The position numbers were made by a program, and so were the translations under genes. Under the pieces are notes generated by a model, which did not search any database, had not been told where the DNA came from, and saw nothing but the letters and a program-made list of their open reading frames with translations. Below are positions 52,422 through 61,294 of a stretch of 64,000 bases of DNA, piece after piece; within the stretch, counting starts at the first letter, position 1; each line of letters starts with the position of its first letter. The stretch lies in assembly GCA_020632575.1 (NCBI GenBank), contig JACKFH010000012.1, positions 76,177 through 140,176 on the forward strand, read 5' to 3'. The DNA comes from Candidatus Omnitrophota bacterium (GTDB taxonomy: Bacteria > Hinthialibacterota > Hinthialibacteria > OLB16).

Positions 52422-54080
52422 TCAGGGTTTTGAATAGGGTGGCCCGGGGATCGTTTCGACCCTCAATTCGGTCCAGTCTTTTCCATCGGATTTAAGATCG
52501 AAACCCTCGATCAATTCACCTCCGCAACGGACCTCATGATTGCCATCCACTTCGATTTGATAGAGCGAGTCCCCGTTGACCGTGAACCATTCGGGGAATT
52601 CGTTCAGCCTGGGGTAGTTGATCGGCATGTTGAAGAACTCCCGATGCCTCGGGATATCGAATCGAACTTTTCCCTCCCAAGGATTTTCGGAGTTCAGGGC
52701 CAGGACCAGTGAATCCCCCTCCATAGCCGCTCCCAATTGAACATCCTCTCGCCAGGGTTCGATCCAGACACCTTGAGATTTCATGAAGGCGTACATCAGG
52801 GCCGTGCGAACGTAGTTCCCATCGCCATACCAGTCCTCGATGATGCCATCCTCTCGCTGGCGTTTCAGAAAGCGATCGACACATCGATCGAGGACTTCGA
52901 AAAGTTCTTCATCGGGGAAACGGTTGAGAAACACGATGGCGCTTTCGATCGCGTCGGAATAAGCGTTGGACCCATATCCACGTCCGCTTCCCTGGGGATC
53001 GTCAAGATAAGTCGGCTTCTCTTTGACCGACTTGAGCGCGAACTTCAGCGCATCTCGGAAACGCTCCTCTCCGGTAACCAGATAAGCGGTGTAGACTCCA
53101 TTGAAAAGGTACCCCCAACAGTGCGCGTGACGAGTGTCGGTGATTTCGTAATCCTCACATGCAACGCGAAGAACCCAAACCCCATCCTTGTTTCTACCGA
53201 CATCCAAGATCAAATTCACCAATTCGGAGAGAGATTTCGCCATCGCCGGATAGAGCGGGTGATCCTCCTCTTTTAGGAAGAGAACGAATTCGGAAAGTCC
53301 TCCCACAATTTCGTTGCCATGGTCGGCCAGATTGAAATAGCCCAGTTCCGGCTTCTCCTCCGCGAGGTTCCAGGTTTGAGGGGGGAGACCATTTGATTTC
53401 GGGATGACCTCTTCAAAATAGAATCGGGTGATCGTAATGGCCTGATCGATATACCTTGGATCGTGGGTGAGGTAAGCCAAACGGGTCAGCACTTGCAGCA
53501 TTTCGCCATTCACCTCGGACCCCAACGAGGGAATCTTCCCGAATCGAGTTTCGTAGGGGGCATGGGAGAGGATGTCATCCGTAATATGCACCATCCTGTC
53601 GAGCCAGGCCGTTCGACCCAACCGCTCGCTCAATGGCAGAAGCCCGTCTTTCGCGTATTCGCTGGAGCCGAAGATGAGTCGATCCAAGTCGATCTCAGGG
53701 TCCTCGAATCCCCCGCCCGCCGCGACATTGTCGGAGAGCCAGCCGAGTCGTGTGGATTGTTGGATTTCTCGCCGAAGGATCTCATGCATCTCGTTCTCAT
53801 AAACGGAGGGCTCAACAAAGCGTGCGGCTAGAACTAGAAACGGGTAGAGGTCGGCAGCCGAATCCCGAACATACCAAGCCGGGTGCTGCCCCGAGCGAGG
53901 GAGCAGTCCAGTCACCGGATCGCGTCGATCGAGATAGGCATGGAGGGTGTGCCGGCTTCGAATGAGCGCCTCCCGAGCCATGGCCGCATTCTCCTTGGCT
54001 TCGTCGTACGCGCTGCCGAAGGAGGTGGAGTGTACGAAAAGGATTGCGATGAGGTTGAAGGATAGGATTCGATGCGACAT
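52422..54080 (-). CDS. Secreted six-hairpin glycosidase-like protein
   Basis: 552 residues with signal peptide (residues 1-24). It shows repeated aromatic-charged helices with segments such as HPAWYVRDSAADLYPFLVLAARF, LQVLTRLAYLTHDPRYIDQAITITRFYF, HAHCWGYLFNGVYTAYLVTGEERF and GYGSNAYSDAIESAIVFLNRFP, the pattern of an alpha/alpha six-hairpin barrel as in uncharacterised glycoside hydrolases. A C-terminal beta sandwich starts near residue 470. Catalytic acids cannot be assigned with certainty. Convergent with the polysaccharide locus end, 18 bases apart. Confidence 0.65.
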   Translation of the reverse strand: MSHRILSFNLIAILFVHSTSFGSAYDEAKENAAMAREALIRSRHTLHAYLDRRDPVTGLLPRSGQHPAWYVRDSAADLYPFLVLAARFVEPSVYENEMHEILRREIQQSTRLGWLSDNVAAGGGFEDPEIDLDRLIFGSSEYAKDGLLPLSERLGRTAWLDRMVHITDDILSHAPYETRFGKIPSLGSEVNGEMLQVLTRLAYLTHDPRYIDQAITITRFYFEEVIPKSNGLPPQTWNLAEEKPELGYFNLADHGNEIVGGLSEFVLFLKEEDHPLYPAMAKSLSELVNLILDVGRNKDGVWVLRVACEDYEITDTRHAHCWGYLFNGVYTAYLVTGEERFRDALKFALKSVKEKPTYLDDPQGSGRGYGSNAYSDAIESAIVFLNRFPDEELFEVLDRCVDRFLKRQREDGIIEDWYGDGNYVRTALMYAFMKSQGVWIEPWREDVQLGAAMEGDSLVLALNSENPWEGKVRFDIPRHREFFNMPINYPRLNEFPEWFTVNGDSLYQIEVDGNHEVRCGGELIEGFDLKSDGKDWTELRVETIPGPPYSKP

Positions 54081-54176
54081 GCGGCCAGTTTAAAGCAGGA
54101 GTCTCCAAACAGAGAAGGGCGGTGCGAAAGATTTTCGCCGCCGCCCCAATTTCCCGGTTAAGTCGAATTGAAAGTT

Positions 54177-54971
54177 CTAGTCTTGCTCGGTCGAGAAGGC
54201 CAAATCTCCAACCAATCTTGGCCGTCGACCGCAAACCATCAGCCCCGGCCTACCCAAACTCTGGCCCGCGACCTGTTTGTTTTCCGGATCGCGGTACCCC
54301 ACCCGGACCATCCGCCGGATTCGGTCGGTCTGATTAATGTGGCTGCCATGAATGGTGAACACATTGAACACCACCACATCGCCTCGTTTCGCCGGAACGG
54401 GAACCGTGTCCTCCAGACTGTAATCGGTGGTCGGAAGGTGTGGGGTGCAGGGACCATCCTCGGTTTGGGTGATATGTTCCAGATGCCCCAGTTTGTGAGA
54501 CCCAGAGAGGAAACGGATTTCTCCATTTTCATGGCTGGTGTCATCCAAATGGACCAGAACATCGAGATAACGTCCATCCTGATGGAGGTAGAAAGCGCTG
54601 TCCTGATGCATCGGGAAGGGGTGCCCTGTCTCCGGCGGTTTGGCGTGGAGAGTCGAGTGATGGAGTTCGATATTCGGGCCCATCAGATCGCTTAAGGAGG
54701 AAACCAAGTCCGGCTTGGTCACCGCCCTCATCCAGGCCGATGAATAGAAATAGAGGTCATGGATCGAGATCAACTTCGAGGCTTTCTCGGTCGATTCGTC
54801 CATGTAGACCTTTCTCCAGGGTCCAGTCCAACCCATGGATTCGGTGGCCCAGGTTTGGATGATGAACTCGAGATCTTCATCCAGCCGGTCCATTTCCTCA
54901 GGGGTGAAAACCTGCGGGATGCGCAGGAATCCCTGGTTGTTGAATGATTCAATTTGCTCCGTGGTTAACAC
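54177..54971 (-). CDS. Phytanoyl-CoA dioxygenase family protein
   Basis: 264 residues. The Fe(II)/2-oxoglutarate site is visible as HxD in FPMHQDSAFYL and distal His in VFTIHGSHINQTDRIRRM with the 2-oxoglutarate-binding Arg after it. The GTG at 54971 is preceded by GAGGAG six bases upstream; an upstream ATG would overlap the pseudopilin gene. Members hydroxylate diverse carboxylates or secondary metabolites; the substrate is not inferred. It follows the pseudopilin gene on the same strand by 34 bases. Confidence 0.87.
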   Translation of the reverse strand: MLTTEQIESFNNQGFLRIPQVFTPEEMDRLDEDLEFIIQTWATESMGWTGPWRKVYMDESTEKASKLISIHDLYFYSSAWMRAVTKPDLVSSLSDLMGPNIELHHSTLHAKPPETGHPFPMHQDSAFYLHQDGRYLDVLVHLDDTSHENGEIRFLSGSHKLGHLEHITQTEDGPCTPHLPTTDYSLEDTVPVPAKRGDVVVFNVFTIHGSHINQTDRIRRMVRVGYRDPENKQVAGQSLGRPGLMVCGRRPRLVGDLAFSTEQD

Positions 54972-55005
54972 GGTGTTCTCCTCATCTTGTGGTCTTCGAT
55001 TGGGG

Positions 55006-55635
55006 TTAGGGTCCGACTCGGACAATGTCGCCAGCGCTACGTGTTCCATTTGTCGCTGAGTAGACTGAGCCCGGTCCCCAAAATCCGGATCCAGGTATCG
55101 ATTCCAAAATCATCTGACCGAACATCAGATACTCACCAACATTGGATTCGAGATCGGGCCCCGCCGATGCCAGCGACCACGACTTCGAATTCCTCGGCCA
55201 AGTTGGATGGAATGTCAGCTGATCCTCCTTCCAACGTTCCGCGAAATACCGGTAGTAGGCCAAACGATCGGCTTGATTGTCGGTCTCGTTCGGGAACGGA
55301 TTCGGGACAATGTCCGTCATGTAGGCGACTGGGGTTGTCAGCGCCGTGAGAGCGGTGAGCGCTCTTAAGTCGAGTGGCGGCGGAGGGTTGCCCCTCGCCG
55401 CGGCATCATCAATTACCTGAATTTCGTCCGGCGGATACTGGTTGTAATCCGTAAAGTAGGATTCCAATGCGGTTGCCAACCCTCGCATGTCCCCCTCGAC
55501 GCGAACCACTTTGGCCCGGATCTGCGCCTCGAGGAAATTGGGTAAGGCGATCGCGATGAGAATCAAGATGATGGCGATCACGATCAATAACTCAATGAGA
55601 GTGAACGCCGAAATCCGATGGTTCTTTTTTTTCAT
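55006..55635 (-). CDS. Type II secretion/type IV pilin-like pseudopilin
   Basis: 209 residues. Prepilin cleavage and methylation motif at the N-terminus (AFTLIELLIVIAIILILIAI, with Phe as the first mature residue), a hydrophobic helix, and a GspG-like body with LPNFLEAQIRAKVVRVEGDMRGLATALESYFTDYNQYPP. The Pro-rich insert and the C-terminal part are family-variable. It would need a prepilin peptidase encoded elsewhere. This protein type is very common in planctomycete-like uncultured phyla, where it can be a major pilin or a secretion pseudopilin. Isolated from other secretion genes here. Confidence 0.9.
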   Translation of the reverse strand: MKKKNHRISAFTLIELLIVIAIILILIAIALPNFLEAQIRAKVVRVEGDMRGLATALESYFTDYNQYPPDEIQVIDDAAARGNPPPPLDLRALTALTALTTPVAYMTDIVPNPFPNETDNQADRLAYYRYFAERWKEDQLTFHPTWPRNSKSWSLASAGPDLESNVGEYLMFGQMILESIPGSGFWGPGSVYSATNGTRSAGDIVRVGP

Positions 55636-55715
55636 GGTCTACACTCCTTTCGGGGAGCATTTGAGACGTTCCGATGCCACAGAGGTTGGGCGCGTCACGA
55701 CTTTTCATGACGATA

Positions 55716-55754
55716 TTTGTCGGGGGGGGGGGGGGGGCCCCCCCCCCCGACAAA
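55716..55754. repeat. G16/C11 palindromic homopolymer between secreted protein genes
   Basis: A run of 16 G (55722-55737) is followed directly by 11 C (55738-55748), flanked by TTTGTC before and GACAAA after, so the whole unit is a palindrome. It lies after the gene at 55799-56674 and before the pseudopilin. It could act as a very stable transcription stop, a slippage-prone phase-variable tract, or an assembly error at a homopolymer. Confidence 0.55.
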
Positions 55755-55798
55755 CGCTCCCTTGTTTCGGAATTCGCGTCTCGTCGTTGTCCGCGCGT

Positions 55799-56674
55799 TC
55801 AATCGAACAGCTTCCAATTGAACACAGCGGAGGGAGGAATCGCCGTCAGTTCCGGCGAATCGAGCGCCCGAATCCTATTGGCCTCCTCCACGGGAACGCC
55901 CATCGTTCCATCAAGTGCGTCGGTCATCGCCCCTTCGTAGTAAACCTCGTCAATGAAGAGACTTCCATCCGTCACGGTCAAAGACCAATCCTTCGCATTG
56001 GCGGTCGAATCGGGTGTTCCGATCGCGGGTGAGACCACCACCTGAGGAGTGCTGCTGGACGCGTAAAAATACGCTCCCTGCGGAATCATCGATTGGTTGA
56101 TAACCGCACGGCTGTCGTTCTCGGGGGTGGCGTTTTTCTGGAGTTGAATGGTGATGTACTTCCAGGTGTTCGCGTCGGTGAAGGTCCCGAGCACTCCCGA
56201 TGTTGAACCTGCGAGGTCCTCTCCCGCCACCATGGTGACTTCCGAACCATCCGACTGAAACTGAATATAGAAGGAATGATCGACGGACAGATTCAACAAC
56301 CAATTCCAACGGAGTTCCGCGAATGTGCCGGGTGTCGAGGGAATCTCGCCAAGACTGACCGCGAATTGGATGTACTGAAATGGACCGTTGGCTGGATCTT
56401 GAAACGGTTCGCTGATTGTTACCCCTTCGCCGGCGGATATCTTGTAAGACGTGCTCCCGAGATACGCCCTTTCGTTGGACAATTGTCCGGTGGCTGTTAT
56501 CGGGATTGGGTTTGCGAGTGCATTGAAGGAATACGGATCGGTGTCGACTCCCGAGGGGCCGAACGCCACTCCATCCTCAAAATCCTCATCGATCCAAACA
56601 TTGGCTTGGGCGCCATTTGGAATCACCCAAATGACCAGTAATAAGATAAATGCAAATGACAATCGCTTAGTCAT
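55799..56674 (-). CDS. Secreted beta-sandwich protein of unknown function
   Basis: 291 residues with signal peptide (about 1-24). Body beta-rich (ANVWIDEDFEDGVAFG, TWKYITIQLQKNATPEND, DWSLTVTDGSLFIDEVYYEG), resembling LamG/concanavalin-like lectin folds in planctomycete-like exported proteins. No catalytic residues or anchoring motif found. Lies divergent from the ABC sugar operon; the 354-base gap between them holds a palindrome. Confidence 0.6.
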   Translation of the reverse strand: MTKRLSFAFILLLVIWVIPNGAQANVWIDEDFEDGVAFGPSGVDTDPYSFNALANPIPITATGQLSNERAYLGSTSYKISAGEGVTISEPFQDPANGPFQYIQFAVSLGEIPSTPGTFAELRWNWLLNLSVDHSFYIQFQSDGSEVTMVAGEDLAGSTSGVLGTFTDANTWKYITIQLQKNATPENDSRAVINQSMIPQGAYFYASSSTPQVVVSPAIGTPDSTANAKDWSLTVTDGSLFIDEVYYEGAMTDALDGTMGVPVEEANRIRALDSPELTAIPPSAVFNWKLFD

Positions 56675-57028
56675 TGAAGGACCTCCATCCTTGATTTAAT
56701 AAACGCGACCTAACACCAAAGGTTTTCAAAAAAGACAATACAAAGGGGATACGTAACGTATCGAAGGGGGGGACTATGAACTGTCGCAAACGCAATGCTC
56801 AAGAACAACCATTTTCCTTTTTCTCCATAATAACCGTAGGCTAAGCGGTCATTCGTTGTCAAGCTTTATTTTCACTTTTGGCTCATTTTTTTCTAACTTG
56901 ACTGGAGGATTAGGCGTCACGAGTTCACCTCGACTTTCCTGTCCCTCGATGGGAGTTCGTCCCCGTGGAGTTGAAAAAAGTCTTCGCTTTGGTTTTCATT
57001 TGAGATAGAGTCCCCACCGGTTGAGTGT
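56675..57028. other. 354-bp divergent intergenic region
   Basis: No gene. It contains the palindrome at 56748-56762 and AT-rich blocks. A TTGACA on the minus strand near 56855-56862 is a weak -35 candidate for the gene at 55799-56674. The start of the ABC binding-protein gene is uncertain at its 3' edge. Confidence 0.45.
56748..56762. promoter_or_regulatory. Palindromic operator candidate for the sugar ABC operon
   Basis: GATACGT-A-ACGTATC, seven-base arms around one base, in the divergent gap before the sugar-binding-protein gene. It has the size and symmetry of sugar-regulator operators (LacI- or GntR-like), but no such regulator gene is in the window and only one copy was seen. Confidence 0.4.
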
Positions 57029-58426
57029 TTGTTTCGAGCCTTGATCGGCTCTTTGTTGTTCGGAAAACCCGTGGTCCAAAAACTATTCACCGCATCCGGC
57101 GTCCTGATCGCATTGGGGTTGATCCTTTTCGTTCATCCCCCCGAGCAGAAAGAAACCAGTGGGACAGTTCTCGAACTCTGGCACACCACCGGTGCGGACG
57201 AGTCCGAGTTCCAGCCCGCCCTCTGGTTCAATGAATCCCATGATGAGTTCCAGGTCAAAGCGGTCGCGCTCCCCTTCCTGCAAATCGAACAAAAATTTTT
57301 GACCAGCATGGTCGGAGGCATACCGCCCGATGTCTTCATCTATTTTGGTTCGGTTGCGCAGTGGTCTTCACGGGGAGCCCTCCTTCCACTGGATAAATAC
57401 ATGGATCGGGATGGATTCGATCGGTCGAAAATCTTCGATTCCGTGTGGCCCGAGATGATGTGGAACAACGAGACCTTCGCGATACCGGTCGGCGTGGGTG
57501 TCGATGCGTTCTATTGGAACAAGGAGCATTTTCTCGAGGCGGGATTGGACCCCGATCGACCGCCGCGAACCTGGGAGGAACTCGAGGATTACGCGGTCCG
57601 TCTGACCAAGAAGAACGCCGAAGGAAGAATCGAACAGGCCGGCTACATTCCGGGATACTGGAGCCCCTTTGCCACGCCACTCTTCCTTTACTGGCCGCTC
57701 CAACTCGGCGCTAAGTTTTTAAGCGAGGATGGCCGCAAGGTGAATCTCACATCGAATGCTTGTGTCGAGGCGTTGGAATGGGAGACCTCGATGTTCGAGA
57801 AGATCGGTCGTGAAGCATTGATCGAGAAACGGGCCTCCTTCGGGTATGGAACTCAGCACGGCTTCCTCAGCGGGCAGCTCTCAATGATCGAACAAAAGTC
57901 GAGTTTCGTGGAGGAAATCCGGAAATTCGCGCCGGACCTGGAGTATGGTTGTGCTCAGTTTCCGATCCCCGAAGGCGGAAAGCGAGCCACCACCCTTGGC
58001 CCGGTTTGGGTGGGCATTCCTCGGGGCGCCAGACACCCGGATGAGGCTTGGGAGTTCATCAAATTCTTCACCTCAGACGAGACCCAACTGCGCGCGGCAA
58101 AATATTCCATCGAGCATAACGAAGTCGGTTTCTTCCCGGCGAACATCGAGGTGGCCCGCAGCCCCGTTCAGATGACCGTCCCTTGCATGGATATTTTTTT
58201 GGAGAGCATGGACAACGCCTACTCGCCCACAGTCGTTCCCTTGGCGCATGTCACCTTCTGGCGGGAATACGGCAAAGCCTGGGACTTGGCTATCCGGGGA
58301 ATCAAGTCACCGCGAGAAGCCCTGGAGGATGCGCAACGGGAAATCCAAAAGGCGCTCGATTCCCAAATCGAATACGATCGATTCTACCGAAACTACCTCA
58401 CCGAGCGAGAAGAGGGGCGGGGATGA
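57029..58426 (+). CDS. ABC transporter sugar-binding protein (family 1)
   Basis: 465 residues. Extracellular solute-binding protein type 1: an N-terminal hydrophobic anchor (KLFTASGVLIALGLILFVHPPE), then TVLELWHTTGADESEF, KVVALPFLQIEQKFLTSMVGG-like DEFQVKAVALPFLQIEQKFLTSMVGGI (positions about 70-95), YWNKEHFLEAGLDPDRPPRTWEELEDYAVRLT, and PVWVGIPRGARHPDEAWEFIKFFTSDE. It binds a sugar or oligosaccharide for the two permeases. Start is uncertain: in-frame TTG at 57029, others at 57041 and 57053, and GTG 57071 just before the hydrophobic anchor. The stop overlaps the next start by four bases. Confidence 0.9.
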   Translation: MFRALIGSLLFGKPVVQKLFTASGVLIALGLILFVHPPEQKETSGTVLELWHTTGADESEFQPALWFNESHDEFQVKAVALPFLQIEQKFLTSMVGGIPPDVFIYFGSVAQWSSRGALLPLDKYMDRDGFDRSKIFDSVWPEMMWNNETFAIPVGVGVDAFYWNKEHFLEAGLDPDRPPRTWEELEDYAVRLTKKNAEGRIEQAGYIPGYWSPFATPLFLYWPLQLGAKFLSEDGRKVNLTSNACVEALEWETSMFEKIGREALIEKRASFGYGTQHGFLSGQLSMIEQKSSFVEEIRKFAPDLEYGCAQFPIPEGGKRATTLGPVWVGIPRGARHPDEAWEFIKFFTSDETQLRAAKYSIEHNEVGFFPANIEVARSPVQMTVPCMDIFLESMDNAYSPTVVPLAHVTFWREYGKAWDLAIRGIKSPREALEDAQREIQKALDSQIEYDRFYRNYLTEREEGRG

Positions 58427-59337
58427 GGAACAAGAGACTCAGCCGAGAAGGAAGACGCGAGGCGCTCACCGGGTTTCTTTTCGCCAGCCCCTGGTTGGTC
58501 GGGTTTCTTGTGTTTGGATTGGTCCCGATTCTTCTCTCGATGTACTACAGCCTCTGTCGCTACGACGTCCTCCGACCGCCGATGTTTATCGGTCTCGAAA
58601 ATTATCGTTACCTCTTCACCGAATCCTCCACCTTTTATAAATCCATTTACAACACTCTTTATTACACGGTCTTCCGTGTCCCTTTGGTCGTCCTTGGCTC
58701 CTTGTTGCTCGCCATGTTGGTCGAGAGACAACGCCCGGGAGTCAATGTGGTTCGCACCATTTACTACCTCCCCTCGATCGTCTCGGGAGTCGCCCTGTCG
58801 GTGATTTGGCTTTGGATGTACAACCCCCAGCATGGTCTGGTGAACGAGGGTCTTCGGGCGATAGGAATCGCCACGCCCCCTCTTTGGCTGGAAAGCGAAA
58901 CCTGGTCCAAACCGGCGATGATCCTGATGGGTCTGTGGTCAATTGGCGGCGGGCGAATGATCGTTTTCATCGCGGGCCTGAACGGCATCCCCCGTCATCT
59001 CTACGAATCCGCCGAAATCGATGGCGCCGGATGGTGGGTTCGATTCCGTCACATCACCATTCCACAGATTTCCAGCATCCTTTTCCTGCTGACTATCACT
59101 GAGATTATCACCTCCTTCCAGGTCTTCACCGAGGCCTACATCATGACCAATGGCGGGCCGGTCGATTCGACTCTCTTCTATAACCTGGAACTCTACAACA
59201 AGGCCTTCCTCGATTACGAAATGGGGCTTGCCTCGGCGCTGGCTTGGATCCTTTTTGTGGGCACTCTTCTGGTCACTCTCTTTCTCTTCAAGGTGGTCGG
59301 GAGTCGAGTCTACTACGAGGCGGCGAAACCCGAATGA
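58423..59337 (+). CDS. ABC sugar permease (MalF-like)
   Basis: 304 residues with six membrane helices. ATG 58423 overlaps the preceding stop (58424-58426). The binding-protein-dependent transport motif ESAEIDGAGWWVRFRHITIPQI gives the EAA loop for docking to the ATPase. Helices include LTGFLFASPWLVGFLVFGLVPILLS and SSILFLLTITEIITSFQVFTEAYIM. Carries carbohydrates through the inner membrane. The family pairs with a MalG-type permease, which follows 19 bases downstream. The MalK-like ATPase is missing here and is probably shared from elsewhere, as with MsiK in actinomycetes. Confidence 0.93.
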   Translation: MRNKRLSREGRREALTGFLFASPWLVGFLVFGLVPILLSMYYSLCRYDVLRPPMFIGLENYRYLFTESSTFYKSIYNTLYYTVFRVPLVVLGSLLLAMLVERQRPGVNVVRTIYYLPSIVSGVALSVIWLWMYNPQHGLVNEGLRAIGIATPPLWLESETWSKPAMILMGLWSIGGGRMIVFIAGLNGIPRHLYESAEIDGAGWWVRFRHITIPQISSILFLLTITEIITSFQVFTEAYIMTNGGPVDSTLFYNLELYNKAFLDYEMGLASALAWILFVGTLLVTLFLFKVVGSRVYYEAAKPE

Positions 59338-59356
59338 GACGAAGGGGAGAAGAGAT

Positions 59357-60187
59357 ATGAACCGAAAGATTTTGAGGGAGGGGGGGCATCATCTGGCCAT
59401 GTGGGCGGTCGCCCTCGTGATGGTCCTCCCATTCCTATGGCTTCTCTCGAGTTCTTTGAAAACGCCCGAACAAGTCTTCTCGAAGGAGGTCGATTTCATT
59501 CCCGACCCGATTGTTTGGACCAATTACACCAAATCGTTTGAGTACATGCCTGTCTTGCTCTACACGCGGAATACGGTCCTGATCACTTTGCTTTGCACGA
59601 TCGGCTACCTGACTTCCGGGTCCTTGGTCGCCTACGCTTTCGCACGAATCCAATGGCCGGGTCGCGATTTCCTGTTTATCGTTCTTCTCGCCACGATGAT
59701 GCTGCCTCCTCAGGTCACCATCGTTCCGCTATTTGTTATTTTTCGTCACCTCGGATGGATCGACACTTATTACCCGCTTGTTGTCCCATCTTTCCTAACC
59801 GGTTGGCCCTTCTTCATATTCCTTCTACGTCAATTCTTCCTTTCGGTGCCGACTGAACTCAGCGAGGCGGCTAAGGTCGATGGGGCGAGTCATTTCCAGA
59901 TCTATAGCCGGATCATTCTCCCCCTTTCTAAACCCGCTTTGGCGGTGGTCGCGGTCTTCTCATTCCTTTTGCACTGGAACGATTTCTTCGGGCCTCTGAT
60001 TTATCTGGCCGACGACTCGAAATTCACTCTCGCCCTCGGCTTGGCGGTTTTTAAGAGCAACCACCCCTCGGAGTGGGGAATTCTGATGGCGGTCTCGGCG
60101 CTGATGCTGATTCCCACCATCCTGGTCTTTTTCTTCTGCCAGAAATACTTTGTTGAGGGAATCAATCTTACTGGTTTGAAAGGTTAA
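59357..60187 (+). CDS. ABC sugar permease (MalG-like)
   Basis: 276 residues with six membrane helices. ATG 59357 with GGGGAGAAGAG before it. EAA loop PTELSEAAKVDGASHFQIYSRIILPLSKPAL and WPFFIFLLRQFF are present. It forms the heterodimeric channel with the MalF-like protein. The stop is 12 bases before the next gene, so the operon continues. Confidence 0.93.
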   Translation: MNRKILREGGHHLAMWAVALVMVLPFLWLLSSSLKTPEQVFSKEVDFIPDPIVWTNYTKSFEYMPVLLYTRNTVLITLLCTIGYLTSGSLVAYAFARIQWPGRDFLFIVLLATMMLPPQVTIVPLFVIFRHLGWIDTYYPLVVPSFLTGWPFFIFLLRQFFLSVPTELSEAAKVDGASHFQIYSRIILPLSKPALAVVAVFSFLLHWNDFFGPLIYLADDSKFTLALGLAVFKSNHPSEWGILMAVSALMLIPTILVFFFCQKYFVEGINLTGLKG

Positions 60188-60199
60188 ATAAGGAACACC

Positions 60200-61276
60200 A
60201 TGTCGAAGCGCGGTCAAACAAAATTATTGGGGAATCCCCGACCCGATTTAGAACAACTCTTTCGTCAGGGGCAAAAGGGATATTCCGGCGCCGATGGCTG
60301 TCTGTCTTTTCCACTGAGCAAGGGGCGCGATCTCTGGATGTTTGGCGATACGATTGTAGGTGGCCGAAATCACCCGGAACCGCTGGTCATGCCCCGCAAC
60401 TCGGTCGGGGTTCTCCACTCGGATCGAAAGGGGAGTCGTGAGTTCTCTTTTCATTGGAAAGAAAAGAAAGGGGTTCCCTACGATTTCTTCGATCCGCCCA
60501 AATCGGGTCAATGGCTTTGGCCCGGAACCGGGTGCCTTTCGGAGGACAAAATCTTTTTCTTTCTTCGACGGATGCGGACCGACATGGGCGGGCAAAGCGA
60601 GGCTTTTCATTTTGCTTATGCTGGCCCCTGGGTGATCCGAGTCGAGAACCCAAAGGACAATCCCGACGATTGGATACAGACTCCACTGGAGGTCGAACTT
60701 CCCAGGTCGGTCATGTGGGGTTCGGCCTCCTTCGCCGACCCTGATGGTTATGTCTACCTCTGGGGCGGAGCCTCTGGCAGGCGAGGGGCGGGTATCGTCG
60801 TGGCGAGAACCCCAGCTGAACAACTGCACCGGGGCCGGGCTGATCGCTGGGAGTTTTTTCATCGGAAAGGCGAAGAGGTTGTGTGGTCGAGGGAAACCTC
60901 CCGACTCGCCACGATCATTCCGGAGACGCCCTCGGAAATAAGTCTTTCGTACCTCAAGAAGAGGAAACTCTATTTGATTGTTTACGGCAACTGGAAGAAG
61001 AACCTGGTGGGACTTCGCGTCGCCAAAAACCTAATGGGCCCCTGGAGCCCCTACCTCCAGGTGTACTCTCCCCCCGAACCGACCTGGTGCGACCAATATT
61101 TTTGTTATGCTTCTAAGGGGCACACGGAACTCGACCCGACTGAAACCGAATTGATCATCACCTATATGTGCAACTCCCATGACATCTGGCGGCTCACCGA
61201 GGATGACCGGGTGTATTACCCACGCTTCATTTCGGTCCCGTTGGATGAGGTTGAGAAGGTGCTAACCGATATTTGA
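60200..61276 (+). CDS. Beta-propeller protein, DUF4185/GH43-like, cytoplasmic
   Basis: 358 residues, no signal peptide. Strands with aromatic turns: SGADGCLSFPLSKGRDLWMFGDTIVGG, VPYDFFDPPKSGQWLWPGTG, FFFLRRMRTDMGG, SVMWGSASFADPDGYVYLWGGASG and FNGCNSHDIW-like ITYMCNSHDIWRL. The blade pattern and D/E-rich turns resemble the DUF4185/five-bladed propeller hydrolases. The function is not assigned. It lies between the sugar permeases and the sialate O-acetylesterase-like gene, 12 and 18 bases from its neighbours, so it should act on the same imported glycan. Confidence 0.72.
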   Translation: MSKRGQTKLLGNPRPDLEQLFRQGQKGYSGADGCLSFPLSKGRDLWMFGDTIVGGRNHPEPLVMPRNSVGVLHSDRKGSREFSFHWKEKKGVPYDFFDPPKSGQWLWPGTGCLSEDKIFFFLRRMRTDMGGQSEAFHFAYAGPWVIRVENPKDNPDDWIQTPLEVELPRSVMWGSASFADPDGYVYLWGGASGRRGAGIVVARTPAEQLHRGRADRWEFFHRKGEEVVWSRETSRLATIIPETPSEISLSYLKKRKLYLIVYGNWKKNLVGLRVAKNLMGPWSPYLQVYSPPEPTWCDQYFCYASKGHTELDPTETELIITYMCNSHDIWRLTEDDRVYYPRFISVPLDEVEKVLTDI

Positions 61277-61294
61277 GATGGATTGGAAGAATGG

